A stretch of DNA of 64,000 bases. Origin: Cherax quadricarinatus. Lineage: Eukaryota > Arthropoda > Malacostraca > Decapoda > Parastacidae. Location of the stretch: contig NC_091300.1 in assembly GCF_038502225.1 (NCBI RefSeq), positions 44,597,688 through 44,661,687 on the forward strand, written 5' to 3'. This document shows, piece after piece, positions 1 through 11,579 of the stretch. The translations under genes were made by a program, and so were the position numbers. A model generated the notes under the pieces. It did no database searches, had not been told where the DNA came from, and was given only the letters and a program-made list of their open reading frames with translations. How positions within the stretch are numbered: the first letter of the stretch is position 1; each line of letters begins with the position of its first letter.

Positions 1-342
1 ATCCTCACTCTATTTCTGCAGCTCTTCACACTACCTTGTTTATTTTCTTTCTCTCTCCCTTCCTCGTCGTCTCTCTCACAAACACTGTCTCTTACTTACA
101 TATTCTTCCCACTTTCTTAGTCCTTTTAGTTTTGTTCGTCTTAATTCTACCATCTCTGTCAGATGTGCTTCTACTCTCCATCCACCCTGGTTATCTTTTC
201 ATTCAACTGTTTATCATATTCGCCACTCCACTCATTCTTTATCATTTATTATTTATTTGCACCTCTTCGCTCCTCCCAGGTCTTTAATGTTATGTTAATC
301 GTCGCTCCATTCCCTGTTTCTCCTTCCATCTTCTGTTCTTAC
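1..342. other. pyrimidine-rich flank without a recognisable gene
   Basis: This T/C-rich stretch lies left of the first minisatellite. Open frames exist because of the base composition, but their translations are hydrophobic low-complexity strings with no recognisable domain. I see no element ends, promoter or RNA gene. Confidence 0.5.
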
Positions 343-3300
343 CAGCATCCACTCTCTCTCCTGCATCCACTCTTTCTCTCCTGCATCCACTCTTCCTCTC
401 CTGCATCCACTCTTTCCCTCCTGCATCCACTCTACCTCTCGTACATCCACTCTTCCCCACCTGCATCCGCTCTTCCTCTCCTGCATCCACTCTTTCCCTC
501 CTGCATTCACTCTTCCCTACCTGCATTCACTCTTCCTCTCCTGCATCCACTCTACCTATCGTACATCCACTCTTCCCCACCTGCATCCGCTCTTCCTCTC
601 CTGCATCCACTCTTTCTCTCCTGCATCCACTCTTTCTCTCCTGCATCCACTCTTTCTCTCCTGCATCCACTCTTTCTCTCCTGCATCCACTCTTTCTCTC
701 CTGCATCCACTCTTTCTCTCCTGCATCCACTCTTCCTCTCCTGCATTCATTCTTTCTCTCCTGCATCCACTCTTTCCCTCCTGCATTCACTCTTCCCCAC
801 CTGCATCCACTCTTCCCCACCTGCATCCTTCCTCTCCTGCATCCACTCTTCCTCTCCTGCATCCATTTTTCCCCACCTGCATCCACTCTTCCTCTCCTGC
901 ATCCACTCTTTCTCTCCTGCATCCACTCTTTCCCTCCTGCATCCAATCTTTCCCTCCTGCATCCACTCTTGCCCTCCTGCGTCCACTCTATCTCTCGTAC
1001 ATCCACTCTTCCCCACCTGCATCCACTCTTCCTCTTCTACATCCAATCTTCCCCTCTTGCATTCACTCTTCCCCACCTGCATCCACTCTTCCTCTCCTGC
1101 ATCCACTCTTCCACACCTGCATCCACTCTTAGCCTTCTGCATCCACTCTTCCCCACCTGCATCTACTCTTTCCCTCCTGCATCCACTCTACCTCTCCTGC
1201 ATCCATTCTTCCCCACCTGCATCCACTCTTCCCCACCTGCATCCACTCTTCCTCTCCTGCATCCATTCTTCCCCACCTGTATCCACTCTTCCTCACCTGC
1301 ATCCACTCTTTCTCTCCTGCATCCTCTCTTTCCCTCCTGCCTCCAATCTTTCCCTCCTTCATCCAATCTTTCCCTCCTGCAACCACTCTTCCCCTCCTGC
1401 ATCCAATCTACCTCTCGTACACCAACTCTTCCCCACCTGTATCCACTCTTCCTCTCCTGCATCCACTCTTTCCAACCTGCATCCACTCTTCCCCACCTGC
1501 ATCCACTCTTCCCCACCTGCATCCTCTCTTCCTCTCCTGCATCCACTCTTCCTCCCCTGCATCCACTCTTCCTCTCCTACATCCACTCTTCCCCTCTTGC
1601 ATTCACTCTTCCCCACCTGCATCCACTCTTCCTCTCCTGCATTCACTCTTCCCCTCCTGCATCCACTCTTCCCCACCTGCATCCACTCTTTCCCTCCCGC
1701 ATCCACTCCTCCCCACCTGCATCCACTCTTTCCCTCCTGCATCCACTCTACCTCTTTTGCATCCATTCTTCCCCACCTGCATCCACTCTTCCCCACCTGC
1801 ATCCACTCTTCCTCTCCTGCATCCATTCTTCCCCACCTGCATCCACTCTTCCTCTCCTGCATCCACTCTTTCTCTCCTGCATCCACTCTTTCCCTCCTGC
1901 CTCCAATCTTTCCCTTCTGCATCCACTCTTCCCCTTTTGCATCCACTCTACCTCTCGTACATCCACTCTTCCCCACCTGCATCCGCTCTTCCTCTCCTGC
2001 ATCCACTCTTCCCAACCTGCATCCACTCTTCCCCACCTGCATCTACTCTTCCCCACCTGCGTCCACTCTTCCCCACCTGCATCCACTCTTCCCCACCTGC
2101 ATCCACTCTTCCCCATCTGCATCCTCTCTTCCTCTCCTGCATCCACTCTTCCTCTCTTGCATTCGCTCTTCCTCTCCTGCATCCACTCTTCCACACCTGC
2201 ATCCACTCTTCCTCTCCTGCATTCACTCTTCCCCTCCTGCATCCACTCTTCCCCACCTGCATATACTCTTCCCCACCTGCATCCACTCTTCCTCTCCTGC
2301 ATCCACTCTTCCCCTCCTGCATCCACTCTTCCCCACCTGCATCCACTCTTCCCCTCCTGCATCCACTCTTCCCCACCTGCATCCACTGTTCCCCGCCTGC
2401 ATTCGCTCTTCCTCTCCTGCATCCACTCTTCCTCTCCTGCATCCACTCTTCCTCTCCTGCATCCATTCTTCCCCACCTGCTCCACTCTTCCTCTCCTGCA
2501 TCCACTCTTCCCGTCCTGCATCCACTCTTCCCCACCTGCATCCACTCTTCCCCTCCTGCATCCACTCTTCCCCTCCTGCATTAACTCTTCCCCACCTGCA
2601 TCCACTCTTCCCCTCCTGCATCCACTTTTCCTCATCTGCATCCACTCTTCCCCACCTGCATCCACTCTTCTCCTCCTGCATCTACTCTACCTCTCCGGCA
2701 TCCACTCTTCCCCACCAGCATCCACTCTTCCCCACCTGCATCCACTCTTCCCCTCCTGCATCCAATCTTCCTCTCCTGCATCCACTCTTCCCCACCTGCA
2801 TCCACTCATCCCCACCTGCATCCACTCTTCCTCTCCTGCATCCACTCTTCCTCTCCTGCATCCACTCTTCCTCACCTGCATCCACTCTTCCCCAGCTGCA
2901 TCCACTCTTCCTCTCCTACATCCACTCTTCCTCTCCTGCATCCATTCTTCCCCACCTGCATCCACTCTTCCCCACCTGCATCCACTCTTCCTCTCCTGCA
3001 TCCACTCTTCCCCTCCTGCATCCACTCTTCCCCATCTCCATCCACTCTTCCCCACCTGCATCCACTCTTCCTCTACTTCATCCACTCTTCCCCTCCTGCA
3101 TCCACTTTTCCTCTCCTGCATCCACTCTCCCTTCCTGCATCCACTCTTCCCCATCTGCATCCACTCTTCCTCTCCTGCATCCACTCTTCCTCTCCTGCAT
3201 CCACTCTTCCTCCCCTGCATCCACTCTTCCCCACTTGCATCCACTCTTCTTCTCTTGCGTCCACTCTTCACATCCTGCAACCACTCTTCCCCATCTGCAT

Positions 3301-6300
3301 CCATTCTTCCCCCCTACATCCACTCTTGCCCTCCTGCATCCACTCTTCCTCTCCTGCATCCACTCTTCCCCTCCTGCATCCACTCTTCCCCACCTGCATC
3401 CACTCTTCCCCTCCTGCATCCACTCTTCCCCACCTGAATCCACTCTTCCCCTCCTGTATCCACTCTTTCCCACCTGCATCCACTCTTCCACTCCTGCAAC
3501 AACTCTTCCCCATCTGCATCCACTCTTCCCCACCTGCATCCACTCTTCCTCTCCTGCATCCACTCTTCCTCTCCTGCATCCATTCTTCCCCACCTGCATC
3601 CACTCTTCCCCTCCTGCATCCACTCTTCCCTTCCTGCATCCATTCTTCCCCACCTACATCCACTCTTCCCCTCCTGTATCCACTTTTCCTCATCTGCATC
3701 CACTCTTCCCCACCTGCATCCACTCTTCTCCTCCTGCATCTACTCTACCTCTCCTGCATCCACTCTTCCGCACCTGCATCCACTCTTCCTCTCCTGCATC
3801 CACTCTTCCTCTCCTGCATCCACTCTTCCTCCCCTGCATCCACTCTTCCCCACTTGCATCCACTCTTCTTCTCCTGCTGCGTCCACTCTTCACCTCCTGC
3901 AACCACTCTTCCCCTCCTGCATCCATTCTTCCCCACCTACATCCACTCTTCCCCTCCTGCATCCACTCTTCCCCTCCTGCATCCACTCTTCCCTACCTGC
4001 ATCCACTCTTCCCCAAATGCATCCACTCTTCCCCTCCTGCATCCACTCTTGCTCTCATGCATCCACTCTTCCCCACCTGCATCCACTCTTCCCCAACTGC
4101 ATCCACTCTTCCTCTCCTGCATCCACTCTTCCCCTCCTGCATCCACTCTTCCTCTCCTGCATCCACTCTTCCTCTCCTGCATCCACTCTCCCTACCTGCA
4201 TCCACTCTTCCCCACCTGCATCCACTCTTCCCCTCCTGCATCCACTCTTCCCCACCTGAATCCACTCTTCCCCTCCTGTATCCACTCTTTCCCACCTGCA
4301 TCCACTCTTCCACTCCTGCAACAACTCTTCCCCATCTGCATCCACTCTTCCCCACCTGCATCCACTCTTCCTCTCCTGCATCCACTCTTCCTCTCCTGCA
4401 TCCATTCTTCCCCACCTGCATCCACTCTTCCCCTCCTGCATCCACTCTTCCCTTCCTGCATCCATTCTTCCCCACCTACATCCACTCTTCCCCTCCTGTA
4501 TCCACTTTTCCTCATCTGCATCCACTCTTCCCCACCTGCATCCACTCTTCTCCTCCTGCATCTACTCTACCTCTCCTGCATCCACTCTTCCGCACCTGCA
4601 TCCACTCTTCCTCTCCTGCATCCACTCTTCCTCTCCTGCATCCACTCTTCCTCCCCTGCATCCACTCTTCCCCACTTGCATCCACTCTTCTTCTCCTGCT
4701 GCGTCCACTCTTCACCTCCTGCAACCACTCTTCCCCTCCTGCATCCATTCTTCCCCACCTACATCCACTCTTCCCCTCCTGCATCCACTCTTCCCCTCCT
4801 GCATCCACTCTTCCCTACCTGCATCCACTCTTCCCCAAATGCATCCACTCTTCCCCTCCTGCATCCACTCTTGCTCTCATGCATCCACTCTTCCCCACCT
4901 GCATCCACTCTTCCCCAACTGCATCCACTCTTCCTCTCCTGCATCCACTCTTCCCCTCCTGCATCCACTCTTCCTCTCCTGCATCCACTCTTCCTCTCCT
5001 GCATCCACTCTCCCTACCTGCATCCACTCTTCCCCACCTGCATCCACTCTTCCTCTCCTGCATCCACTCTTCCCCTCCTGCATCCAATCTTCCTCTCCTG
5101 CCTCCACTCTTCCCCACCTGCATCCACTCATCCCCACCTGCATCCACTCTTCCTCTCCTGCATCCACTCTTCCTCACCTGCATCCACTCTTCCCCACCTG
5201 CATCCACTCTTCCTCTCCTACATCCACTTTTCCTCTCCTGCATCCATTCTTCCCCACCTGCATCCACTCTTCCTGTCCTGCATCCACTCTTCCCCTCCTG
5301 CATCCACTCTTCCCCACCTGCATCCACTCTTCCCTTCCTGCATCCACTCTTCCCCACCTGCATCCACTCTTCCACTCCTGCATCCACTCTTCCCCGCCTG
5401 CATCCACTCTTCCCCACCTGCATCCACACTTCCCCACCTGCATCCACTTTTCCTCATCTGCATCCACTCTTCCCCACCTGCATCCACTCTTCCCCTTCTG
5501 CATCCACTCTTCCCCACCTGCATTCACTCTTCCCTTCCTGCATCCACTCTTCCCCACCTGCATCCACTCTTCCCCACCTGCATCCACTCTTCTCCACCTG
5601 CATCTACTCTACCTCTCCTGCTTCCACTCTTCCCTACCTGCATCCACTCTTCCCCAAATGCATCCACTCTTCCCCTCCTGCATCCACTCTTGCTCTCATG
5701 CATCCACTCTTCCCCACTTGCATCCACTCTTCCCCACCTGCATCCACTCTTCCTCTCCTGCATCCACTCTTCCCCTCCTGCATCCACTCTTCCTCTCCTG
5801 CATCCACTCTTCCTCTCCTGCATCCACTCTCCCTACCTGCATCCACTCTTCCCCACCTGCATCCACTCCTCTCCTGCATCCACTCTTCCTCTCCTGCATC
5901 CACTTTTCCTCACCTGCATCCACTCTTCCCCACCTGCATCCACTCTTCCTCTCCTACATCCACTCTTCCTCTACTGCATCCATTCTTCCCCACCTGCATC
6001 CACTCTTCCCCACCTGCATCCACTCTTCCTGTCGTGCATCCACTCTTCCCTTCCTGCATCCACTCTTCCCCACCTGCATCCACTCTTCCCTTCCTGCATC
6101 CACTCTTCCCCACCTGCATCCACTCTTCCCCATCTGCATCCACTCTTCCTCTCCTGCATCCACTCTTCCTCTCCTGCATCCACTCTTCCTCCCCTGCATC
6201 CACTCTTCCCCACTTGCATTCACTCTTCTTCTCTTGCGTCCACTCTTCACCTCCTGCAACCACTCTTCCCCATCTGCATCCATTCTTCCCCCCTACATCC

Positions 6301-8999
6301 ACTCTTCCCCTCCTGCATCCACTCTTCCTCTCCTGCATCCACTCTTCCCCTCCTGCATCCATTCTTCCCCACCTGCATCCACTCTTCCCCTCCTGCATCC
6401 ACTCTTCCCCACCTGAATCCACTCTTCCCCTCCTGTATCCACTCTTTCCCACCTGCATCCACTCTTCCACTCCTGCATCAACTCTTCCCCATCTGCATCC
6501 ACTCTTCCCCACCTGCATCCACTCTTCCTCTCCTGCATCCACTCTTCCTCTCCTGCATCCATTCTTCCCCACCTGCATCCACTCTTCCCCTCCTGCATCC
6601 ACTCTTCCCTTCCTGCATCCATTCTTCCCCACCTACATCCACTCTTCCCCTCCTGTATCCACTTTTCCTCATCTGCATCCACTCTTCCCCACCTGCATCC
6701 ACTCTTCTCCTCCTGCATCTACTCTACCTCTCCTGCATCCACTCTTCCGCACCTGCATCCACTCTTCCTCTCCTGCATCCACTCTTCCTCTCCTGCATCC
6801 ACTCTTCCTCCCCTGCATGCACTCTTCCCCACTTGCATCCACTCTTCTTCTCCTGCTGCGTCCACTCTTCACCTCCTGCAACCACTCTTCCCCACCTGCA
6901 TCCATTCTCCCCCCTACATCCACTCTTCCCCTCCTGCATCCACTCTTGCTCTCCTGCATCCACTCTTCCCCTCCTGCATCTATTCTTCCCCACCTGCATC
7001 CACTCTTCCCCTCCTGCATCCACTCTTCCCCTCCTGCATCCACTCTTCCCCACCTGCATCCACTCTTCCCCAAATGCATCCACTCTTCCCCACCTGCATC
7101 CACTCTTCCCCACCTGCATCCACTCTTCTCCTCCTGCATCTACTCTACCTCTCCTGCATCCACTCTTCCCTACCTGCATCCACTCTTCCCCAAATGCATC
7201 CACTCTTCCCCTCCTGCATCCACTCTTCCCCACCTGCATCCACTCTTCCCCACCTGCATCCACTCTTCCCCTCCTGCATCCACTCTTCCTCTCCTGCATC
7301 CACTCTTCCTCTCCTGCATCCACTCTCCCTACCTGCATCCACTCTTCCCCACCTGCATCCACTCTTCCTCTCCTGCATCCACTCTTCCCCTCCTGCATCC
7401 AATCTTCCTCTCCTGCCTCCACTCTTCCCCACCTGCATCCACTCATCCCCACCTGCATCCACTCTTCCTCTCCTGCATCCACTCTTCCTCTCCTGCATCC
7501 ACTCTTCCTCACCTGCATCCACTCTTCCCCACCTGCATCCACTCTTCCTCTCCTACATCCACTTTTCCTCTCCTGCATCCATTCTTCCCCACCTGCATCC
7601 ACTCTTCCCCACCTGCATCCACTCTTCCTGTCCTGCATCCACTCTTCCCCTCCTGCATCCACTCTTCCCCACCTGCATCCACTCTTCCCTTCCTGCATCC
7701 ACTCTTCCCCACCTGCATCCACTCTTCCACTCCTGCATCCACTCTTCCCCGCCTGCATCCACTCTTCCCCACCTGCATCCACACTTCCCCACCTGCATCC
7801 ACTTTTCCTCATCTGCATCCACTCTTCCCCACCTGCATCCACTCTTCCCCTCCTGCATCCACTCTTCCCCACCTGCATTCACTCTTCCCTTCCTGCATCC
7901 ACTCTTCCCCACCTGCATCCACTCTTCCCCACCTGCATCCACTCTTCTCCTCCTGCATCTACTCTACCTCTCCTGCATCCACTCTTCCCTACCTGCATCC
8001 ACTCTTCCCCAAATGCATCCACTCTTCCCCTCCTGCATCCACTCTTGCTCTCATGCATCCACTCTTCCCCACCTGCATCCACTCTTCCCCACCTGCATCC
8101 CCTCTTACTCTCCTGCATCCACTCTTCCTCTCCTGCATCCATTCTTCCCCACCTGCATCCACTCTTCCCCACCTGCATCCACTCTTCCTGTCCTGCATCC
8201 ACTCTTCCCTTCCTGCATCCACTCTTCCCCACCTGCATCCACTCTTCCCTTCCTGCATCCACTCTTCCCCACCTGCATCCACTCTTCCCCACCTGCATCC
8301 ACTCTTCTCCTCCTGCATCTACTCTACCTCTCCTGCATCCACTCTTCCCTACCTGCATCCACTCTTCCCCACCTGCATCCACTCTTCCCCTCCTGCATCA
8401 ACTCTTCCTCTCATGCATCCACTCTTCCCTACCTGCATCCACTCTTCCCCTCCTGCATCCAGTCTTCCTCTCCTGCATCCACTCTTCCCCTCCTGCATCC
8501 ACTCTTCCTCTCCTGCATCCATTCTTCCTTTCCTGCATCCACTCTTCCCCACCTGCATCCACTCTTCCTCTCCTGCATCCACTCTTCCTCTCCTGCATTC
8601 ACTCTTCCTCCCCTGCACCCACTCTTCCCCACTTGCATCCACTCTTCTTCTCCTGAATCCACTCTTCACCTGCAACCACTCTTCCCTACCTGCATCCATT
8701 CTTCCCCCTCTACATCCACTCTTCCCCTCCTGCATCCACTCTTCCTCTCCTGCATCCACTCTTCTCCTCCGGCATCCACTCTTCCCCACCTGCATCCACT
8801 CTTCCCCTCCTGCATCCACTCTTCCCCACCTGAATCCACTGTTCCCCTCCTGCATCTACTCTTCCCCACCTGCATCCACTCTTCCACTCCTGCATCCACT
8901 CTTCCCCACCTGCATCCACTCTTCCCCACCTGCATCCACTCTTTCCCAACTGCATCCACTCTTCCTCTCCTGCATCCACTCTTCACTACCTTCCTCTAG
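343..8999. repeat. 20-bp minisatellite, array 1 (about 430 copies)
   Basis: The unit is CTGCATCCACTCTTCCCCTC and variants, with common changes at the end of the unit (CTCTC, CCCAC, CCCTC) and in CTCTT/CTTTC. The period is exactly 20 bp over long stretches, so three units fill one 60-base line; occasional 17-23 bp units shift the phase. The + strand is almost pure pyrimidine plus CA. Because 20 is not a multiple of 3 and no reading of the unit gives a stop, all frames stay open. This creates an apparent ORF of nearly 9 kb with a 20-residue period, and complementary open frames on the minus strand. The array starts around the first GCATCCACTCT near 343 and stops where a LINE is joined at about 9001. 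Confidence 0.97.
3380..5023. repeat. 822-bp tandem duplication inside array 1
   Basis: Rare variants in the 20-bp array recur at a fixed offset of 822 bp. For example, the CCTGAATCC variant occurs at 3433 and 4255, and the CTGCTGCGTCC variant unit recurs with the same offset. Blocks 3380-4201 and 4202-5023 look essentially identical by eye. 822 is 41 units plus 2 bp, so the duplication joined out of phase with the basic unit. A related, partly diverged block recurs from about 6290 to 6890, and another near 8640-8830. This points to recent segmental copying by unequal exchange or replication slippage. Confidence 0.85.
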
Positions 9000-9000
9000 T

Positions 9001-9690
9001 CTACCTGGAGGTCATTCCGGGGATCAACCCCATCCTCCCCCCCCCCGCGACCCGGTCAAATAGGGGCCTCGTCAAATAGGCTGCTACTGCTGGCCGTACG
9101 TAGTCCAACGTACGAACCACAGACCGGCTGATCCGGCACTGACTTTCGGTATCTGTCCAGCTCCCTCGTGAAGACAACCGGGGTCTACTGATAATGCCCC
9201 TCATGGCTGGTGAGAGGCTGTTGAATAGTCTTGGGCTCCGGACACTTATTGTGTTTTCTCTTAATGTACCAGTGGCGCCCCTGCTTTTCACTTGGGGTAT
9301 GTTGCATCGTCTGCCAAGTCTTTCGCTTTCGTAGGGAGTGATCTCTGTGTGCAGATTAGGAACCATTCCCTCCAGAATCTTCCAGGTATAGATTATGATA
9401 TCTCTCTCTCTTGCCTGCCCTCCAGTGAGTACAAATCAGGTGCTTCCAGGCGTTCCCAGTAGTTAAGGTGTTTGATGGAACTTTTACGTGCAGTAAAGGT
9501 TATCTGTACATTCCCTAGAGCTGTAATTTCACCTGCCTTGAATGGGGATGTTAATGTACAGCAGTATTCCGCCTAGAGAGAACAAGTGATTTAAAAAACA
9601 TCATCATTGGCTTAGTATCTCTTGTCTTGAATGTTCTCATTATCCATCCTATCAGTTACCTCGCAGATGTGATAGTGGCGTTGTTGTGAT
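9001..9690 (-). mobile_element. 5'-truncated non-LTR retrotransposon (C-terminal RT region and 3' end)
   Basis: Read on the minus strand, this segment encodes, with frame breaks, the region after the reverse transcriptase core. It starts with a GWIMRTFKTR-like motif (near 9650), then an AEYCC / SPFKAGEITALGNVQ segment, KHLNYWERLEA, a YTWKILEGMVPN motif and LFNSLSPAMR. These are the conserved C-terminal motifs of CR1/Jockey-type LINE polymerases. The open part is 9001-9366. EN and the catalytic RT motifs are absent, so it is a dead 5'-truncated insertion. The 3' end (9005-9080) is GC-rich and ends in CCTCCAGGTAG on the minus strand, a motif also found at 13125-13222. It sits between array 1 and a small leftover of array 1, so it inserted into the minisatellite. 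Clade assignment below CR1/Jockey is uncertain. Confidence 0.8.
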
Positions 9691-9812
9691 CCTCTCTTTC
9701 CCTCTTGCATCCACTCTTTTCCTATCTGCATCCACTCTTCCTCTCCTGTATCTACTCTTTCTTTCCCTGCATCCACCTTCTCCCTCTCATGCATCCACTT
9801 TTCCCTCCTTAA
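9691..9812. repeat. detached right end of array 1
   Basis: About six diverged copies of the GCATCCACTCTT unit follow the LINE fragment. They are more degenerate than the main array, as expected for array edges. Their presence on the far side shows the LINE interrupted the array and does not simply border it. Confidence 0.85.
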
Positions 9813-9825
9813 TATATATTATCCA

Positions 9826-9976
9826 CCTCTACAGCTGGTACCTACACTAGGTACCTGCAGCTGGTATCTGCACTAGGTACCTGCAGCTGGTACCTAGACT
9901 AGGTACCTGCAGCTAGTACCTGCACTAGGTACCTGCAGCTGGTACCTGCACTACGTACCTGCAGCTGGTATGTGCA
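9826..9976. repeat. 26-bp minisatellite rich in 6-bp palindromes
   Basis: About 5.5 copies of a 26-bp unit combine CAGCTGGTACC, TGCACTAGGTACC and TGCAG. The unit contains the self-complementary hexamers CAGCTG, GGTACC and CTGCAG, so each repeat can pair with itself and its neighbours. Confidence 0.9.
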
Positions 9977-10093
9977 CTTGTGCAGGAGTCTTCCTCTCTG
10001 CTCTGGGTATTTGTCATTCTTCAAGTCTCGTGTAATATTTACCGTCTAGAGCCCGTGTTGTCAACTCTTTTTAAATGTATTTAGATTATACTA

Positions 10094-10815
10094 GAGTGAA
10101 TGTGTTGGGTAGCGAGAGTAATGGGGTGAGTGGTGGGAGGTAGTGGGAGTAATGGGGTGAGTGGTGGGGGTAGCGGAAGTAATGGGGTGAGTGGTGGGGG
10201 TAGCGGGAGTAATGGGGTGAGTGGTGGGGGTAGCGGGAGTAATGGGATGAGTGGTGGGGGTAGTGAGAGTAATGGGTTGAGTGGTGGGGGTAGCGAGAGT
10301 AATGGGTTGAGTGGTGGGAGGTAGTGGGAGTAATGGGGTGGGTGGTGGGAGTAGCGGAAGTAATGGAGTGAGTGGTGGGGGTAGCGGGAGTAATGGGGTG
10401 AGTGGTGGAGGTAGCGGGAATAATGGGGTGAGTGGTGGGAGGTAGCGGGAGTAATGGGGTGAGTGGTGGGGGTAGCGCGAGTAATGGGGTGAGTGGTGGG
10501 GGTAGCGGGAGTAATGGTGTGAGTGGTGGGGGTAGCGAGTGTAATGGGTTGAGTGGTGGGAGGTAGATGGAGTAATGGGGTGAGTGGTGGGGGTAGCGAG
10601 AGTAATGGGTTGAGTGGTGGGAGGTAGTGGGAGTAATGGGGTGAGTGGTGGGAGGTAGCGGGAGTAATGGGGTGAGTGGTAGGGGGTAGCGGGAGTAATG
10701 GGGTGAGTGGTAGGGGGCAGCGGGAGTAATGGGGTGAGTGGTGGGGGCAGCGGGAGTAATGGGGTGAGTGGTGGGGGCAGCGGGAGTAATGGCGTGAGTG
10801 GTGGAGGGTAGTAGA
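10094..10815. repeat. 30-bp G-rich minisatellite (about 24 copies)
   Basis: The unit is built around AGTAATGGGGTGAGTGGTGG followed by GGGTAGCGG, with 29-31 bp variants. The + strand is strongly G-rich with repeated runs of three to five G. The unit length is divisible by three, so short Gly/Ser-rich frames (for example 10130-10324) appear on + and Pro/His/Thr/Leu-rich frames on minus. I regard these as repeat translations, not genes. Confidence 0.95.
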
Positions 10816-11161
10816 AGTGGGGAGGAGAATAGGTGGAGGGAGTAAATGATACACTGGCAGGAGGAGATTAAACAAAATAATGAAGGATGTCTGAGACTAG
10901 GATGAAAGCAGTGAGGATAAAGTGCGTGATTTGAGCAAGGAAGAAGGAAGAGAGAATGGAGTGAGTGAGAGGAGGAAGGAGGAAGGAAGAAAGGATGTAA
11001 TAAGTCTGGCAGTTGTGCCACAATATGTGACCTCATCGGCAACACTGCAGTGCCACAGTGTTAGCATGGTCCTTGCACAGGCGTTATGACACTGGACTCT
11101 CATCGTCACAGATCACCAGTTCAGATCGCAAAAAAATCTGTGATTTGTTACAGGCATCCAT

Positions 11162-11165
<4 letters not shown>
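10816..11165. other. intergenic stretch, no gene seen
   Basis: A purine-rich stretch (many AGGA/GGAAG runs) gives way to ordinary sequence near 11000. I find no coding region or element end before the (AT)n tract. Confidence 0.5.

Positions 11166-11224
<59 letters not shown>
11166..11224. repeat. (AT)n microsatellite at the 3' end of the RTE element
   Basis: About 29 AT repeats directly abut the minus-strand 3' terminus of the RTE-type LINE. RTE elements characteristically end in short tandem repeats instead of poly(A), so this is most likely the element's own tail, perhaps expanded later. Confidence 0.9.
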
Positions 11225-11228
<4 letters not shown>

Positions 11229-11579
11229 CAAGGCGGCCGTCTCCCACCGAGGCAGGGTGACCCCAAAAAAAAAAAAGAAAATCCCCCAAAAGAAAATGCT
11301 TTCATCATCATTCAACACTTTCACCTCACACATAATCACTGTTTTTGCAGAGGTGCTCAGAACACAACAGTTTAGAAGCATATATGTATAAAGATACACA
11401 ACATATCCCTCCGAACTGCTAATATCGCAAAACCCTCCTTTAAAGTGCAGGCATTGTACTTCCCATTTCCAGGACTCAAGTCCGACTATATGAAAATAAC
11501 CGGTTTCCCTGAAACCCTTCACTAAATATTACCCTGCTCACACTCCAACAGATCGTCAAGTCCCAAATACCATTCGTCT

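Noticed and set aside
163..9063. A 2966-residue open reading frame with 20-residue periodicity
   Set aside because: It is the translation of a stop-free 20-bp minisatellite; phase changes do not alter the peptide pattern, other frames and the opposite strand are also open, and it runs into a LINE fragment.
10130..10324. Gly/Ser-rich small protein
   Set aside because: It follows the 30-bp minisatellite, whose length is a multiple of three; the frame begins and ends within repeat variants and has no upstream gene structure.
10081..11045. Pro/His/Thr-rich minus-strand proteins
   Set aside because: They are complements of the same G-rich repeat.
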